Shown: positions 23,020 through 31,679 of the stretch, piece by piece
Numbering within the stretch: position 1 is the stretch's first letter
How the letters are laid out: the number at the start of each line of letters is the position of its first letter
Origin: Streptomyces sp. HPF1205
GTDB taxonomy: Bacteria; Actinomycetota; Actinomycetes; Streptomycetales; Streptomycetaceae
Direction: 5' to 3'
Length of the DNA: 64,000 nt
NCBI RefSeq assembly: GCF_020400825.1
Contig: NZ_JAINVH010000013.1
Span: forward strand, 151,165-215,164
The notes under the pieces: generated by a model
The model's input: only the letters and a program-made list of their open reading frames with translations
The model's database searches: none
Told to the model about the DNA's origin: nothing
Program-made: the position numbers and the translations under genes

Positions 23020-24180
23020 ATGGACGGACAGCCCGTCACCCCGCGGGGCTACCGCGGCGTTGCCAGGAACATGGGCCTGAAGGACGTGGAGGACGACTTC
23101 ACGGCCATCGTCTCCGAGGTCCCCGCCCGGTCCGCCGCGGTGTTCACCAAGTCCCGGTTCGCCGGCCCCAGCGTGCTGCTCAGCCGTACGGCCGCCGCGC
23201 GGCGGAGCAGCCGCGGCATGGTCGTGCTGTCCCGCAACGCCAACGTGGCCACCGGCCGGGCCGGGGCCGCCCACGCGGAGGAGGTACGCCGCCGGGTCGC
23301 CGAGATCGCCGGCGTCGACCCCGAGGACCTGGTGATCGGCTCCACCGGGGTGATCGGCCGTCCTTACCCGATCGAGAGCATCAGGGCCGGACTGGACGAG
23401 CTGTCATGGCCGTTCCCCGAGGCGGACTTCGACGCCTCCGCCAAGGCCATCATGACCACCGACACCCACCCCAAGTGCTTCTCGGTGCGCTGCGGACCGG
23501 CCGTGCTGACCGGCATCGCCAAGGGCGTCGGCATGATCGAGCCCAACATGGCGACGCTGCTGACCTTCTTCTTCACCGACGCCGACATCCCGGCCGACGC
23601 GCTGGACGCGATCTTCCGGCGGGTGGTGGACCGGACGTTCAACGCGCTGAGCATCGACACCGACACCTCCACCAGCGACACCGCGGCGGTCTTCGCCAAC
23701 GGCCTGGCCGGGCCGGTGGACCACGCCGAGTTCGAAGAGGCGCTGTACACGTGCGCGCTGCACCTGGTGCGCATGATCGCCGCCGACGGCGAGGGCGCGA
23801 GCAAACTCATCGAGGTGCGGGTCACCGGCGCCCGCGACGACGCCCAGGCCAAGCGGGTCGGCAAGAGCGTGGTCAACTCCCCCCTGGTGAAGGCCGCGGT
23901 GCACGGCGCCGACCCCAACTGGGGCCGGGTCGCGATGGCCGTCGGCAAGCTGGAGGACGAGACGGACATCGAACCGCCGCGGGTGCGCATCAGGTTCGGC
24001 GACCTGCCGATGCACCCGGAGGAGCCCGACGACGCCCTGCTGGCGCGCGCCGCGGCCTACCTGTCGGGCGACGAGGTGGTCATCGCCGTCGATCTGGGCA
24101 TCGCCGAGGGCGCGTTCACGGTGTACGGCTGCGACCTCACCGAGGGATACGTCAAGATCAACGCCGACTACACCACCTGA
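23020..24180 (+). CDS. argJ: Ornithine acetyltransferase (OAT/ArgJ family)
   Basis: A 386-residue protein. The ATG at 23020 follows GAGGGAGAAG; an ATG at 22999 is possible. Family motifs are intact: IGSTGVIGRPYP, MTTDTHPK and KGVGMIEPNMATLL, whose Thr179 is the self-cleavage site and nucleophile of this Ntn-hydrolase-type family (Thr181 in clavam OAT2, as I recall). It moves acetyl between N-acetylornithine and glutamate. A second ArgJ copy, OAT2, is a marker of clavulanic acid clusters. Here it accompanies argG, argH and a beta-lactam synthetase homologue, consistent with arginine/ornithine supply to the pathway. Confidence 0.92.
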   Translation: MDGQPVTPRGYRGVARNMGLKDVEDDFTAIVSEVPARSAAVFTKSRFAGPSVLLSRTAAARRSSRGMVVLSRNANVATGRAGAAHAEEVRRRVAEIAGVDPEDLVIGSTGVIGRPYPIESIRAGLDELSWPFPEADFDASAKAIMTTDTHPKCFSVRCGPAVLTGIAKGVGMIEPNMATLLTFFFTDADIPADALDAIFRRVVDRTFNALSIDTDTSTSDTAAVFANGLAGPVDHAEFEEALYTCALHLVRMIAADGEGASKLIEVRVTGARDDAQAKRVGKSVVNSPLVKAAVHGADPNWGRVAMAVGKLEDETDIEPPRVRIRFGDLPMHPEEPDDALLARAAAYLSGDEVVIAVDLGIAEGAFTVYGCDLTEGYVKINADYTT

Positions 24181-24230
24181 CGGCGGCGACCGCGCCACCT
24201 GACGGCGCCGACCGCACGACATGACGGCAC

Positions 24231-24252
24231 GCCGCCCGGACGGCCGGGCGGC
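24231..24252. terminator. Stem-loop after argJ
   Basis: GCCGCCCGG-ACGG-CCGGGCGGC: a perfect 9-bp stem with a 4-base loop in the 122-bp gap between argJ (plus) and the convergent peroxiredoxin-like gene (minus). Confidence 0.6.
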
Positions 24253-24260
24253 GCCCGCGC

Positions 24261-24298
24261 TCACACGTCACACATCACACGTCACGTGTCACACGTCA
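24261..24298. repeat. CACGTCACA-type short direct repeats
   Basis: TCACACGTCAC, CACACGTCACG and GTCACACGTCAG follow one another just before the 3' end of the peroxiredoxin-like gene. Simple sequence; no function seen. Confidence 0.5.
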
Positions 24299-24302
24299 GA
24301 GG

Positions 24303-24812
24303 TCACAGCTCGCCGCGCGCCGGGTAGTCGTTGGCGTTGACCCACAGCACGGTCTCCAGCACGTCCCGCAGCGGCGGCCGCATGAACGGCATCGTGCCGA
24401 CCACCGAGGCGTACAGCGTGCCGTCCGGCCGGATCAGGAACAGGCCGGGCTCGTTGAACTGGTTGGGCTGGCCCTCCTTGATGGCCTTGGACATGAACAG
24501 GCCCCACGCGCGCATGGAGTCCTCGTCCAGGCCGTAGCCCAGCTGCACCCGCTCCAGCTCCCACTCCTCCAGGGCGCGCAGCGCGCGGCCTTCGTCGTCG
24601 CCGCTCACGGCGAACGGCACGACCCCGGCCGCGGCGAAATCGTCGGACAGGCGCTCCAGTTCGGTGACGTACGCCTTGCACATCGGGCAGTGCACCCCGC
24701 GGTAGAAGACCACCATCGTGAAGTGGTCGGGGTGCTGGTCGGCGAGCCGCCACCGGCCGCCCCGGGCCAGCGGGACGTCGAGGGCGGGCACGGGCTGTCG
24801 GGGCTTGAGCAC
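24303..24812 (-). CDS. Peroxiredoxin-like (AhpC/TSA, thioredoxin fold) protein
   Basis: A 169-residue protein from a GTG at 24812 with CCGGAGGAG upstream. Thioredoxin fold with VVFYRGVHCPMCKAYVTEL, a Cys-x2-Cys at the peroxidatic position, and FLIRPDGTLYASVVG. Such redoxin-family proteins reduce peroxides or act as thiol oxidoreductases. It is the last gene of the long minus-strand NRPS operon, 70 bp after the carrier-oxygenase gene. With a cysteine-activating NRPS nearby, a thiol-redox or protective role is reasonable, though not shown. Confidence 0.82.
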   Translation of the reverse strand: MLKPRQPVPALDVPLARGGRWRLADQHPDHFTMVVFYRGVHCPMCKAYVTELERLSDDFAAAGVVPFAVSGDDEGRALRALEEWELERVQLGYGLDEDSMRAWGLFMSKAIKEGQPNQFNEPGLFLIRPDGTLYASVVGTMPFMRPPLRDVLETVLWVNANDYPARGEL

Positions 24813-24882
24813 GGGCTCCTCCGGATCAAGTCGATTGCGCGGTACGGCAGATGCGTGCGGGGGGCGCGGGAGGGCGCGGGGC

Positions 24883-26037
24883 CTACGCCGGCTGCGCCAG
24901 CGTGAGCTGCCCGCGGTACAGCACGCGGGTGCCGCCCGGGCTGATGGCGGTGCGTCCGTGCAGGGTGCGCTGGTTGTCGATGACGAGCAGGTCCCCCACC
25001 TCCCACCGGTGGGTGTACGCGTAGCGCGGGGCGTGCAGGAACGCGTCGAGCTCGGCGAAGAACCGCTCGGAGGCCGCGCCGTCCATGCCCTTCACCCGCA
25101 CGTCCCACGACCGCAGGACGCCGGGCGGGAAGGCGGTCGTCAGGTTGAGCGACCTCACCCGGCCGTAGTCGCGGGTCGTGGGGATGGTGTACCAGGACTC
25201 GGGGACGGTGGGGAAGTAGCCGCGTTCGGTGACGAGGTACTCCAGTTCGCGCTCCTCGATCACCCGCCGCAGCGCCTCCGGCATCTCCCGCCAGGCGGCG
25301 AGCTGGTCGCAGACGAAGGTCTCGCCCGAGCCCGGGGCGTCACTGAACTCGGCGGCGTACAGGATGATCAGGTCGACCCGCTCGCCGACCAGCAGCCCGT
25401 CGGTGTGCAGCGGCAGCGGGCCGCGCCCGGTGACGACCTTGCCCTCCTCACGCGAGGCGTTGAGCTTGAGCAGGTCGGCCTGACCCTCGCCGAACCTGTG
25501 GTCCACCGTCGTGCCCAGCGAGCGCACCAGCAGCTTGAACTGCTCCTCGTCCAGGGTCAGTCCGCGCATCAGGGCGCAGCCGCTGTCCATCGCCGCCCGG
25601 CGGATCCTGGGACCGGCCGCCTCCAGGGTGTCCCCGGGCTCCCAGGGCAGCAGCGCGCCCATCCCGGAGGCGGTCAGGTGCGGGTAGCCGGCGGTGTCGG
25701 ACACGGGACTCCTCACGTTCGGTTCGTGGCGGGGGACGTGCGGGGGCGCTGCCGGCTCGGACGCGCCCGGTGCGGGCGCTCCCGGCGCCGTCCCGGGCGG
25801 GCCCACGGCCGCGAGCTGCGCCGCTATCCGCTCCACCGTCAGCGGCGCGGCGAACAGGCCGTCCATGTCGAGGTCGGCGTCGTACCGGTCCTCCAGGGCG
25901 GACAGCACCTGGACGAGTGCCACGGAGTTCACCCCGAGCCCGATCAGGTCCTGGCCGTACGCGGCCTCGGGCACGTCGAACCCGAGCCGCGCCAGCTCCT
26001 CGGTGACGGCGGCGCGCGCCCTTGCGTCAGCGCTCAC
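24883..26037 (-). CDS. Carrier protein fused to TauD-type Fe(II)/2-oxoglutarate dioxygenase
   Basis: A 384-residue two-domain protein from a GTG at 26037, overlapping the upstream NRPS end by 11 bp. Residues 1-75 form an acyl/peptidyl carrier domain with the phosphopantetheine site LGVNSVALV (Ser38). An Ala/Pro/Gly linker (~80-105) follows. Residues ~115-384 are a TauD/TfdA dioxygenase: His211-Thr-Asp213, distal His360 (TLHGRTAISPGG) and Arg371, the usual 2-oxoglutarate ligand. CarC and clavaminate synthase belong to the same superfamily. I infer hydroxylation, desaturation or ring oxidation of a substrate held on its own carrier. Confidence 0.88.
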   Translation of the reverse strand: MSADARARAAVTEELARLGFDVPEAAYGQDLIGLGVNSVALVQVLSALEDRYDADLDMDGLFAAPLTVERIAAQLAAVGPPGTAPGAPAPGASEPAAPPHVPRHEPNVRSPVSDTAGYPHLTASGMGALLPWEPGDTLEAAGPRIRRAAMDSGCALMRGLTLDEEQFKLLVRSLGTTVDHRFGEGQADLLKLNASREEGKVVTGRGPLPLHTDGLLVGERVDLIILYAAEFSDAPGSGETFVCDQLAAWREMPEALRRVIEERELEYLVTERGYFPTVPESWYTIPTTRDYGRVRSLNLTTAFPPGVLRSWDVRVKGMDGAASERFFAELDAFLHAPRYAYTHRWEVGDLLVIDNQRTLHGRTAISPGGTRVLYRGQLTLAQPA

Positions 26038-29000
26038 CGGTCCTCCTCTCCACTCGGCTTCCCCGTACTTCCTCGATCGCGGCCGCGACCAGCGTTGAGT
26101 TGCCCGGCGCGAACACCTGGAAGTGGCCGCCCGCGAGCGTCACCGTCCGCCCGGCGGGTGCGAGTGCCCGCCAGGCGCCCGGGTCCGGCTCGGCCGGGCC
26201 GTCGGCGGCCCGCAGCTCCACCACGGGCACCGCCGACGGCTCGGGCGACCAGGCGCGCAGCAGCGCCAGGTTCTGCCGGTAGACGGCGAACCTGCCGGAC
26301 AGCGCGGGGTCGGCGGCCACCGTGCCCGCGTCGACGACCGCGCCGGTGGTCAGCCGCACGTCCCGGGCGAACGCGTCGAGCGACGGCTCGCCGGCGCGCG
26401 CCGCCGCCGACACCGGAGAGTCGACGCACACCACGCGGTCCACCGCGGCCCCGCGGCCGCGCGCCGCCTCGAAGGCCAGCGCGCCGCCGAACGACCAGCC
26501 GCAGAAGACCAGCGGGACCCGCCCGGACAGCACCTCGCGCGGCAGCCGCGCGGTGCACAGGGCGGCCAGCTCCGCCAGCCCGCCCGCCGCGTCGCCCACC
26601 GGCGCGTCGAAGCCCACCAGGTGCGTCTCGACGTCGGCGCCCAGCCGTTCCAGCAGCGGCCCGTAGCAGCCGGTGCCCCCGCCGACCGGCGGGAACAGCA
26701 CCAGCCGCAGGCGCGGCGCCGCGGGCACGCGCGGCCGGTGCGTCCAGATCGCCGAGCGCTCGGCGGATTCCGCCGCCCCGCCCGCCGACTCCCGGCACCG
26801 GGCGGCCAGAGCCGCCGCCGTCGGGTCGGCCACGAACTCCCCGAAGGCCACCTGATAGCCGTGCCGCGAGCGCAGCAGCGACAACAGCCGGATCGCGTCG
26901 TACGATCCGCCGCCCGCGTCGAAGAAGCCCGCCGCGCCCGGTGGTTCGCCCAGCACCTCGTGCCAGCACGCGGCGACCGCCCGCGCGAAAGGCCCGGCGG
27001 CGGCGCCGGGGGCGGCGCCCTCCGGGCCCGCCCGGCCGGGCCCGGCGGCCGGCGCGGGCACCCCGGGCAGCGGCAGCGCGGCCAGCTTGCGCCGATCCAC
27101 CTTGCCGCTGCCGGTCAGCGGAACGGCGGCCACCTCCACGAGCGCGTCGGGGACCATGTAGGCGGGCAGGGCATGCCGCAGCGCCGCCTCGGCGTCCGCG
27201 CGCCAGCCGGCGGCGGCGTCCGGCAGCAGCGTGATGAACGCCACCGGCTTCCTGCGGGCGCCCTCGCCGCGCACGCACACCGCGGCGCCGCGCACTCCCG
27301 GGCAGCGCGCCAGCACCTGCTCGATCTCCGCCAGCTCCACCCGGTGCCCGTTGAGCTTGACCTGGGTGTCGGTCCTGCCGAGGAACTCCACCACACCGCC
27401 GGGCAGCCGCCTGCCCCGGTCCCCGGTGCGGTACAGCCGGCCGAAGGCCGGGGTGTCGGGAAAGGCCGCCGCGGTCCTCGCCGGGTCGCCGGCGTAGCCG
27501 GTGGCCACCCCCGCGCCGCCGATGTGGATCTCGCCGATCTGCCAGTCGGGGCACTCCAGGCCCTCGGCGTCCAGCACGAGGATGCGCTGACCGTGCAGTG
27601 CCCGGCCGTAGGGGATGGACCTCCCCCGGGTGTCGGCCTCGCCCACCCGGTGCGCGATGGACCAGATGGACGCCTCGGTGGCGCCCCCCAGGCTGACGAC
27701 CTGTGCGTGCGGCGCGAGGCGGCGCAGTGCGCCGGGCAGGCTCAGCGCGATCCAGTCGCCGCTGAGCAGGAACGCCCGCACCGACGGCACCGACGCGCCC
27801 TCTTCGGCGAGCAGCGACGCCAGCGGCGGCGCGGAGTTCCACACGGTCACGCCGTGCGCGCGCACCAGCCGAACCCAGGCGCCGGGGTCGCGCGCGGTCT
27901 CCTCGGACAGCATCACCACGGAACCGCCGCGGGTGAGCGGCCCGAAGATGTCCCACACCGAGAGGTCGAAGCCGATCGAGGACACCGACAGCACGCGGTC
28001 CGCCGCGCCGAGCCCCAGCATGCGGTTCACCGCGTCGACGGTGGTGAGGACGGCCGTGTGGGAGATCACCACGCCCTTGGGCTCGCCCGTCGAACCCGAG
28101 GTGAAGATGGTGTACGCCGTGGGGCAGCCGGTCGCCGAGGCAGCCTCTGTTCCCTGCGGGGGGTCCCCGGGTTCCTGCGGGGGGTCCTCGGGTTCCTGCG
28201 CCACGGCGAGCGCGTGCACACCGCGCCGCGTCCAGCCGTCGGCCGCGTCGCTCCCGGTCAGCGCGAACCGTACGGCTCCGCGCCGCGCGATCGCGTCCAG
28301 CCGGCCCTCGGGAAGCCGCACGTCCAGCGGTACGTACTGGCAGCCGGCCAGCAGCGCCCCGAGGACGGCCACCACCTGGCCGCGCCCGCGCGGCAGATGG
28401 ACCGCGACGCCGTCACCGGGCCGCGCGCCCGCCCGCTCCAGCGTCCGCGCCACCGCCCGCGCCCGGGCGACCAGCGCGCCGTAGCTGAGCGTGCCGTGCG
28501 CGTCGTGAACGGCGGGCGCGCCGGGCGCGCCCGCCGCCGTCCGCAGCACCCGCCCGTGCAGGGTGTCGCCGTCGCCCACCGGCCGAACGCCGCTCCGCCC
28601 GGCGCCCGAAGCCGTTCCCGTGCCGGCGGCTGGTCCGGCGCCGGCGGCGGGGACTTCGCCGTGAGCCGTGCCCGCGGCCGGGTCTGCGTGCGTGTCGCCG
28701 TCTTCGCTCGGGGGTGCGCCCGTGCCTGCGCCTGCGCCCGAGTCCGTGCCCGTGCCCGTGCCCGAGTCCGTACCCGCACCCGCACCCGCCCCCGAGTCCG
28801 CGCCCGCGGCCGGGCCCTGGCTCGGCGCCGGTCCCGCGTCGCCGTCGACGCCTTCGCCCAGGGCCCTGACCGCGTCGGCAGCCGTGACCGCGTTCGGCGC
28901 CGCGCCCGGAGCTCCGCCCGCCTCCGGAGCAGGGACTCCGTCCGTCACAGTGTCCGCGTCCCGTACGGGGCCCGCGTCCGGCGCCGCACCCCGGTGCTCG

Positions 29001-30355
29001 CCCTGCCCCGCGCCCGGGGTCCCGCTCCCCGCCCACCTGCCCGGTTCCCGGGTCCACGCCGCCTCCTGCGTGGCCAGCCGCCGGGCGAAGGCGGCGCAGC
29101 GTTCCACGAAGTCCTCGCAGAACCCGGCGTCGAAGGCGTCCGCGCGCCAGTCGAAGCCCAGGCGGACGCGGCCGTCGGACTCCAGCACCACCTGGTGGTC
29201 GATCAGCACCTGCGGCACCCGCAGCCGCACCTCGTCCCAGCGCCGGACCAGGCCGCGGGCGGTCTCGGCGGCGCCGTCCGCGGTCAGCGCCGTGAAGGCG
29301 AAGGGGTGAGCCAGGCGGCGCAGGTCGCCCCCCGGCTCGGCGAGCCGGGTGATCTGCGCGCCGCTGAGCGAGGGGTGCATGGCCTGGCCGAGGTAGCGGC
29401 TCTGCACGTCGCGGGCCAGTGCGGCGAAGCTCCGCCCGGCGGTGCCGGGGACCGCCAGCGGCATCGTGCCGCCGTGGTTGCCGAGCGCGTCGTACGCGGG
29501 AGCGGCAGGGCGCCGGGAGTAGAGCACGGTGAGGGTGTGCGGGCCCTCGCCCCCGTACCGGCCGAGCACCGTGCCGTACACCGCGAGGAAGGCCATCGCC
29601 GGGGTGAGGCCGTGGCGGCGGGCGGTGCCGGTCATGGCGCGTGCCTCGGCGGCGGCGAGGGTGACCACGCGGTGGCCGACGGCGGGTCCGGCATGCCGCC
29701 ACCCCGGCCGCAACGGAAGTTCCGCGGCGCCCGGCAGATCGGCCGCGCGCTCCCGCCAGTAGCGCAGGTCGCGCTCCGACCGGTCGCGGCCGGCCGGGGC
29801 GGCGCCCGGCGGGACCCCGCCGTCCCAATGGTCGGTGGCCAGCGCCGCCAGGAAGCGGTCGAGGGAGGGCGCGTCCATCAGCCACAGCGCGTACACCAGG
29901 TGCAGCCGGGCCCGTCCGCCGGCCGTCACCACGACGACCTCCAGCGGCGCCGGGCCGCCGAAGGCGAAGCCGTCGTCGGTCAACCGCCGCCGCACCGCGT
30001 CGTTGGCGGCGTCGAACTCGCCCTCCCCGACCCGCAGGACCTCGACCGCGCCATCGCGCGCGTCCCCGGCGTCGTCCGCCGGCCGGGTCGACAGGGAGAG
30101 GTCGGCGCCCGCCGCGGTCCGCAGGACCGGGTTCGCGCGCACGAGCCGCCGCAGCCGGGCGCCGATCCCGGCGACCCGCGCCGGATCGAGGTCGCAGGGC
30201 AGGTAGTAGCGCGCGGGCCCGCGCAGTTCCATGCCGTCCTGCTCGCCGACGAGGTAGGCGCGCTGGATCGGGCTCAGCATGTCCTGGGTCAGCGCGTCGG
30301 GGCATCGGGTGCCGGTCCCGTCCCCGGCCCGCGTGCGCTCGGTGGCCGTCCCCAT
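26027..30355 (-). CDS. NRPS: heterocyclisation-type C, Cys-type A, PCP, thioesterase
   Basis: A 1442-residue synthetase from the ATG at 30355. Residues ~20-450: condensation domain of the Cy type (LSPIQRAYLVGEQ; LWLMDAPSLDRF at the active site, where the first Asp of the Cy DxxxxD motif is not conserved). ~450-595: Ala/Pro/Gly/Thr/Glu-rich low-complexity linker. ~597-1085: A domain with YTIFTSGSTGEPKG; the ten-residue code positions read D-L-W-N-L-S-L-I-W, one change from the known Cys code DLYNLSLIW. ~1110-1190: PCP with GGGSYDAI. ~1215-1430: type I thioesterase with GWSFGG. I infer cysteine loading, possible thiazoline formation and release. Confidence 0.9.
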   Translation of the reverse strand: MGTATERTRAGDGTGTRCPDALTQDMLSPIQRAYLVGEQDGMELRGPARYYLPCDLDPARVAGIGARLRRLVRANPVLRTAAGADLSLSTRPADDAGDARDGAVEVLRVGEGEFDAANDAVRRRLTDDGFAFGGPAPLEVVVVTAGGRARLHLVYALWLMDAPSLDRFLAALATDHWDGGVPPGAAPAGRDRSERDLRYWRERAADLPGAAELPLRPGWRHAGPAVGHRVVTLAAAEARAMTGTARRHGLTPAMAFLAVYGTVLGRYGGEGPHTLTVLYSRRPAAPAYDALGNHGGTMPLAVPGTAGRSFAALARDVQSRYLGQAMHPSLSGAQITRLAEPGGDLRRLAHPFAFTALTADGAAETARGLVRRWDEVRLRVPQVLIDHQVVLESDGRVRLGFDWRADAFDAGFCEDFVERCAAFARRLATQEAAWTREPGRWAGSGTPGAGQGEHRGAAPDAGPVRDADTVTDGVPAPEAGGAPGAAPNAVTAADAVRALGEGVDGDAGPAPSQGPAAGADSGAGAGAGTDSGTGTGTDSGAGAGTGAPPSEDGDTHADPAAGTAHGEVPAAGAGPAAGTGTASGAGRSGVRPVGDGDTLHGRVLRTAAGAPGAPAVHDAHGTLSYGALVARARAVARTLERAGARPGDGVAVHLPRGRGQVVAVLGALLAGCQYVPLDVRLPEGRLDAIARRGAVRFALTGSDAADGWTRRGVHALAVAQEPEDPPQEPGDPPQGTEAASATGCPTAYTIFTSGSTGEPKGVVISHTAVLTTVDAVNRMLGLGAADRVLSVSSIGFDLSVWDIFGPLTRGGSVVMLSEETARDPGAWVRLVRAHGVTVWNSAPPLASLLAEEGASVPSVRAFLLSGDWIALSLPGALRRLAPHAQVVSLGGATEASIWSIAHRVGEADTRGRSIPYGRALHGQRILVLDAEGLECPDWQIGEIHIGGAGVATGYAGDPARTAAAFPDTPAFGRLYRTGDRGRRLPGGVVEFLGRTDTQVKLNGHRVELAEIEQVLARCPGVRGAAVCVRGEGARRKPVAFITLLPDAAAGWRADAEAALRHALPAYMVPDALVEVAAVPLTGSGKVDRRKLAALPLPGVPAPAAGPGRAGPEGAAPGAAAGPFARAVAACWHEVLGEPPGAAGFFDAGGGSYDAIRLLSLLRSRHGYQVAFGEFVADPTAAALAARCRESAGGAAESAERSAIWTHRPRVPAAPRLRLVLFPPVGGGTGCYGPLLERLGADVETHLVGFDAPVGDAAGGLAELAALCTARLPREVLSGRVPLVFCGWSFGGALAFEAARGRGAAVDRVVCVDSPVSAAARAGEPSLDAFARDVRLTTGAVVDAGTVAADPALSGRFAVYRQNLALLRAWSPEPSAVPVVELRAADGPAEPDPGAWRALAPAGRTVTLAGGHFQVFAPGNSTLVAAAIEEVRGSRVERRTGER

Positions 30356-30356
30356 C

Positions 30357-31679
30357 TCAGTAGACGATCTCTCGTACGGCCTCGCGGCTGAGGAAGCCCG
30401 CGGGACTGAACGTCGGGCCGTACGCGCCCACCCCGGAGAACGCCAGCAGGTCGCCCGGCTCCACCGGGGGCAGCGCGACGTCCTCGGCGAGGACGTCCAG
30501 CTGGGAGCACAGCGGGCCGGTCACCCAGGTGCGCCGCGGCCCGCCCGGGCGGGCCGGGCCGAGGGCGGAGACCAGGGGTTCGCCGCGCCGGCCGCCGGCG
30601 ATCAGGCGGCCGGCGATCGCCACGTGGTTCATCCCGGCGTCGACCAGGACGTAGTGCCGGCCGTCGACCACTTTGGTGTCCAGCACGGTGGTCAGCAGGC
30701 TGCCGGCCGGACCGGCGAGGGCGCGGCCGTACTCGCACACCACCGCGGTGCCGCCGGGCACCCCCGCGGGGGCGTCCGCGCCCGCGGCGGTCAGCGCCGC
30801 CCAGTCCACCGGCGGGTCGCCGGCGCACCACGGCATGGCGATGCCGCCGCCGACGTCCACGAAGTCCAGGCGCAGCGCGTATCGTTCGGCGACGTCGAGC
30901 GCCCGGCGCAGCGCGCTCGCCCGGGCCGCGAGGATCACCCGCGCGTCGCTGTACTGCGAGCCCCAGAACAGGTGCAGTCCGCTGATCGCCAGCGACGACC
31001 CGCGCAGGACCTCCACGGCTTCGGCCAGGTCCTCCTGCGGGACGCCGAAATGGTTCGGCGCGGGCGCGGTACCGGGGTCGCGGGCCGGATAGGGCGCGTT
31101 GAGCCGCAGCACGGCCCGCCCGCCCACCCCCAGCTCGGCGGCTACCTGCGCGAACAGCCTGGCCTGCCGTACGGACTCGACCGTCACCGCGACCCCGGCG
31201 GCCAGTGCCGCCGCCGCCTCCGGCCGTGACTTGGCGGGGCCGGTGAACAGGATCGAGGCCGCAGGCATGGACGCGTTCAGCGCCGTCTCCAGCTCGGCCG
31301 TGGAGCAGACGTCGAAGCCGTCCACGAGCGCCGCCAGCGCGCCCACCACACCGGGGTGCGGGTTGGCCTTCAGCGAGTAGTACAGCCGCGCGCCGGCCGG
31401 TGAGGCGGCCCTGACCCGGGCCGCACCGGCCCGCAGCGCGTCGCGGCTGTACACGTACACCGGGGTGCCGCCGGCCCGGTGCACCAGCAGGCGCGCCTCA
31501 CGCTCGGCCGGCGGCGCGTGGACGCCGGTGCCCGGCTGCGCCTGGACGCCGGTGCCCGGCGGCGGCGCCGAGGCGCCGTCGGCGGCGGGTGCCGCGCGCC
31601 CGTCCGGGCCCGGACGGCCCGCCGCGGCCGTACCGCCTTGCGGCGACGTGTCGGGGACGGCCGTGCCGAAGGTGCTCAT
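30357..31679 (-). CDS. Group III (LysA/ornithine-type) PLP-dependent decarboxylase
   Basis: A 440-residue enzyme whose ATG overlaps the preceding NRPS stop. Residues 1-60 are a Pro/Gly/Ala-rich tail with a repeated TGVxAxPG-like unit. The alanine-racemase-type barrel follows, with the PLP lysine in YYSLKANPHPG (Lys104), HLFWGSQ, the glycine-rich phosphate loop DVGGGI and the C-terminal beta domain (VTGPLCSQLDVLAED, SGVGAYG). DAP, ornithine and arginine decarboxylases and the carrier-bound Glu decarboxylase BtrK belong here. Sitting between two NRPS genes, it probably makes an amine from a free or carrier-bound amino acid. The substrate is unknown. Confidence 0.9.
   Translation of the reverse strand: MSTFGTAVPDTSPQGGTAAAGRPGPDGRAAPAADGASAPPPGTGVQAQPGTGVHAPPAEREARLLVHRAGGTPVYVYSRDALRAGAARVRAASPAGARLYYSLKANPHPGVVGALAALVDGFDVCSTAELETALNASMPAASILFTGPAKSRPEAAAALAAGVAVTVESVRQARLFAQVAAELGVGGRAVLRLNAPYPARDPGTAPAPNHFGVPQEDLAEAVEVLRGSSLAISGLHLFWGSQYSDARVILAARASALRRALDVAERYALRLDFVDVGGGIAMPWCAGDPPVDWAALTAAGADAPAGVPGGTAVVCEYGRALAGPAGSLLTTVLDTKVVDGRHYVLVDAGMNHVAIAGRLIAGGRRGEPLVSALGPARPGGPRRTWVTGPLCSQLDVLAEDVALPPVEPGDLLAFSGVGAYGPTFSPAGFLSREAVREIVY

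Noticed and set aside
26123..30391. 1422-codon open frame antisense to the Cy-A-PCP-TE NRPS
   Set aside because: Shadow of the real gene; the minus strand shows complete NRPS motifs.
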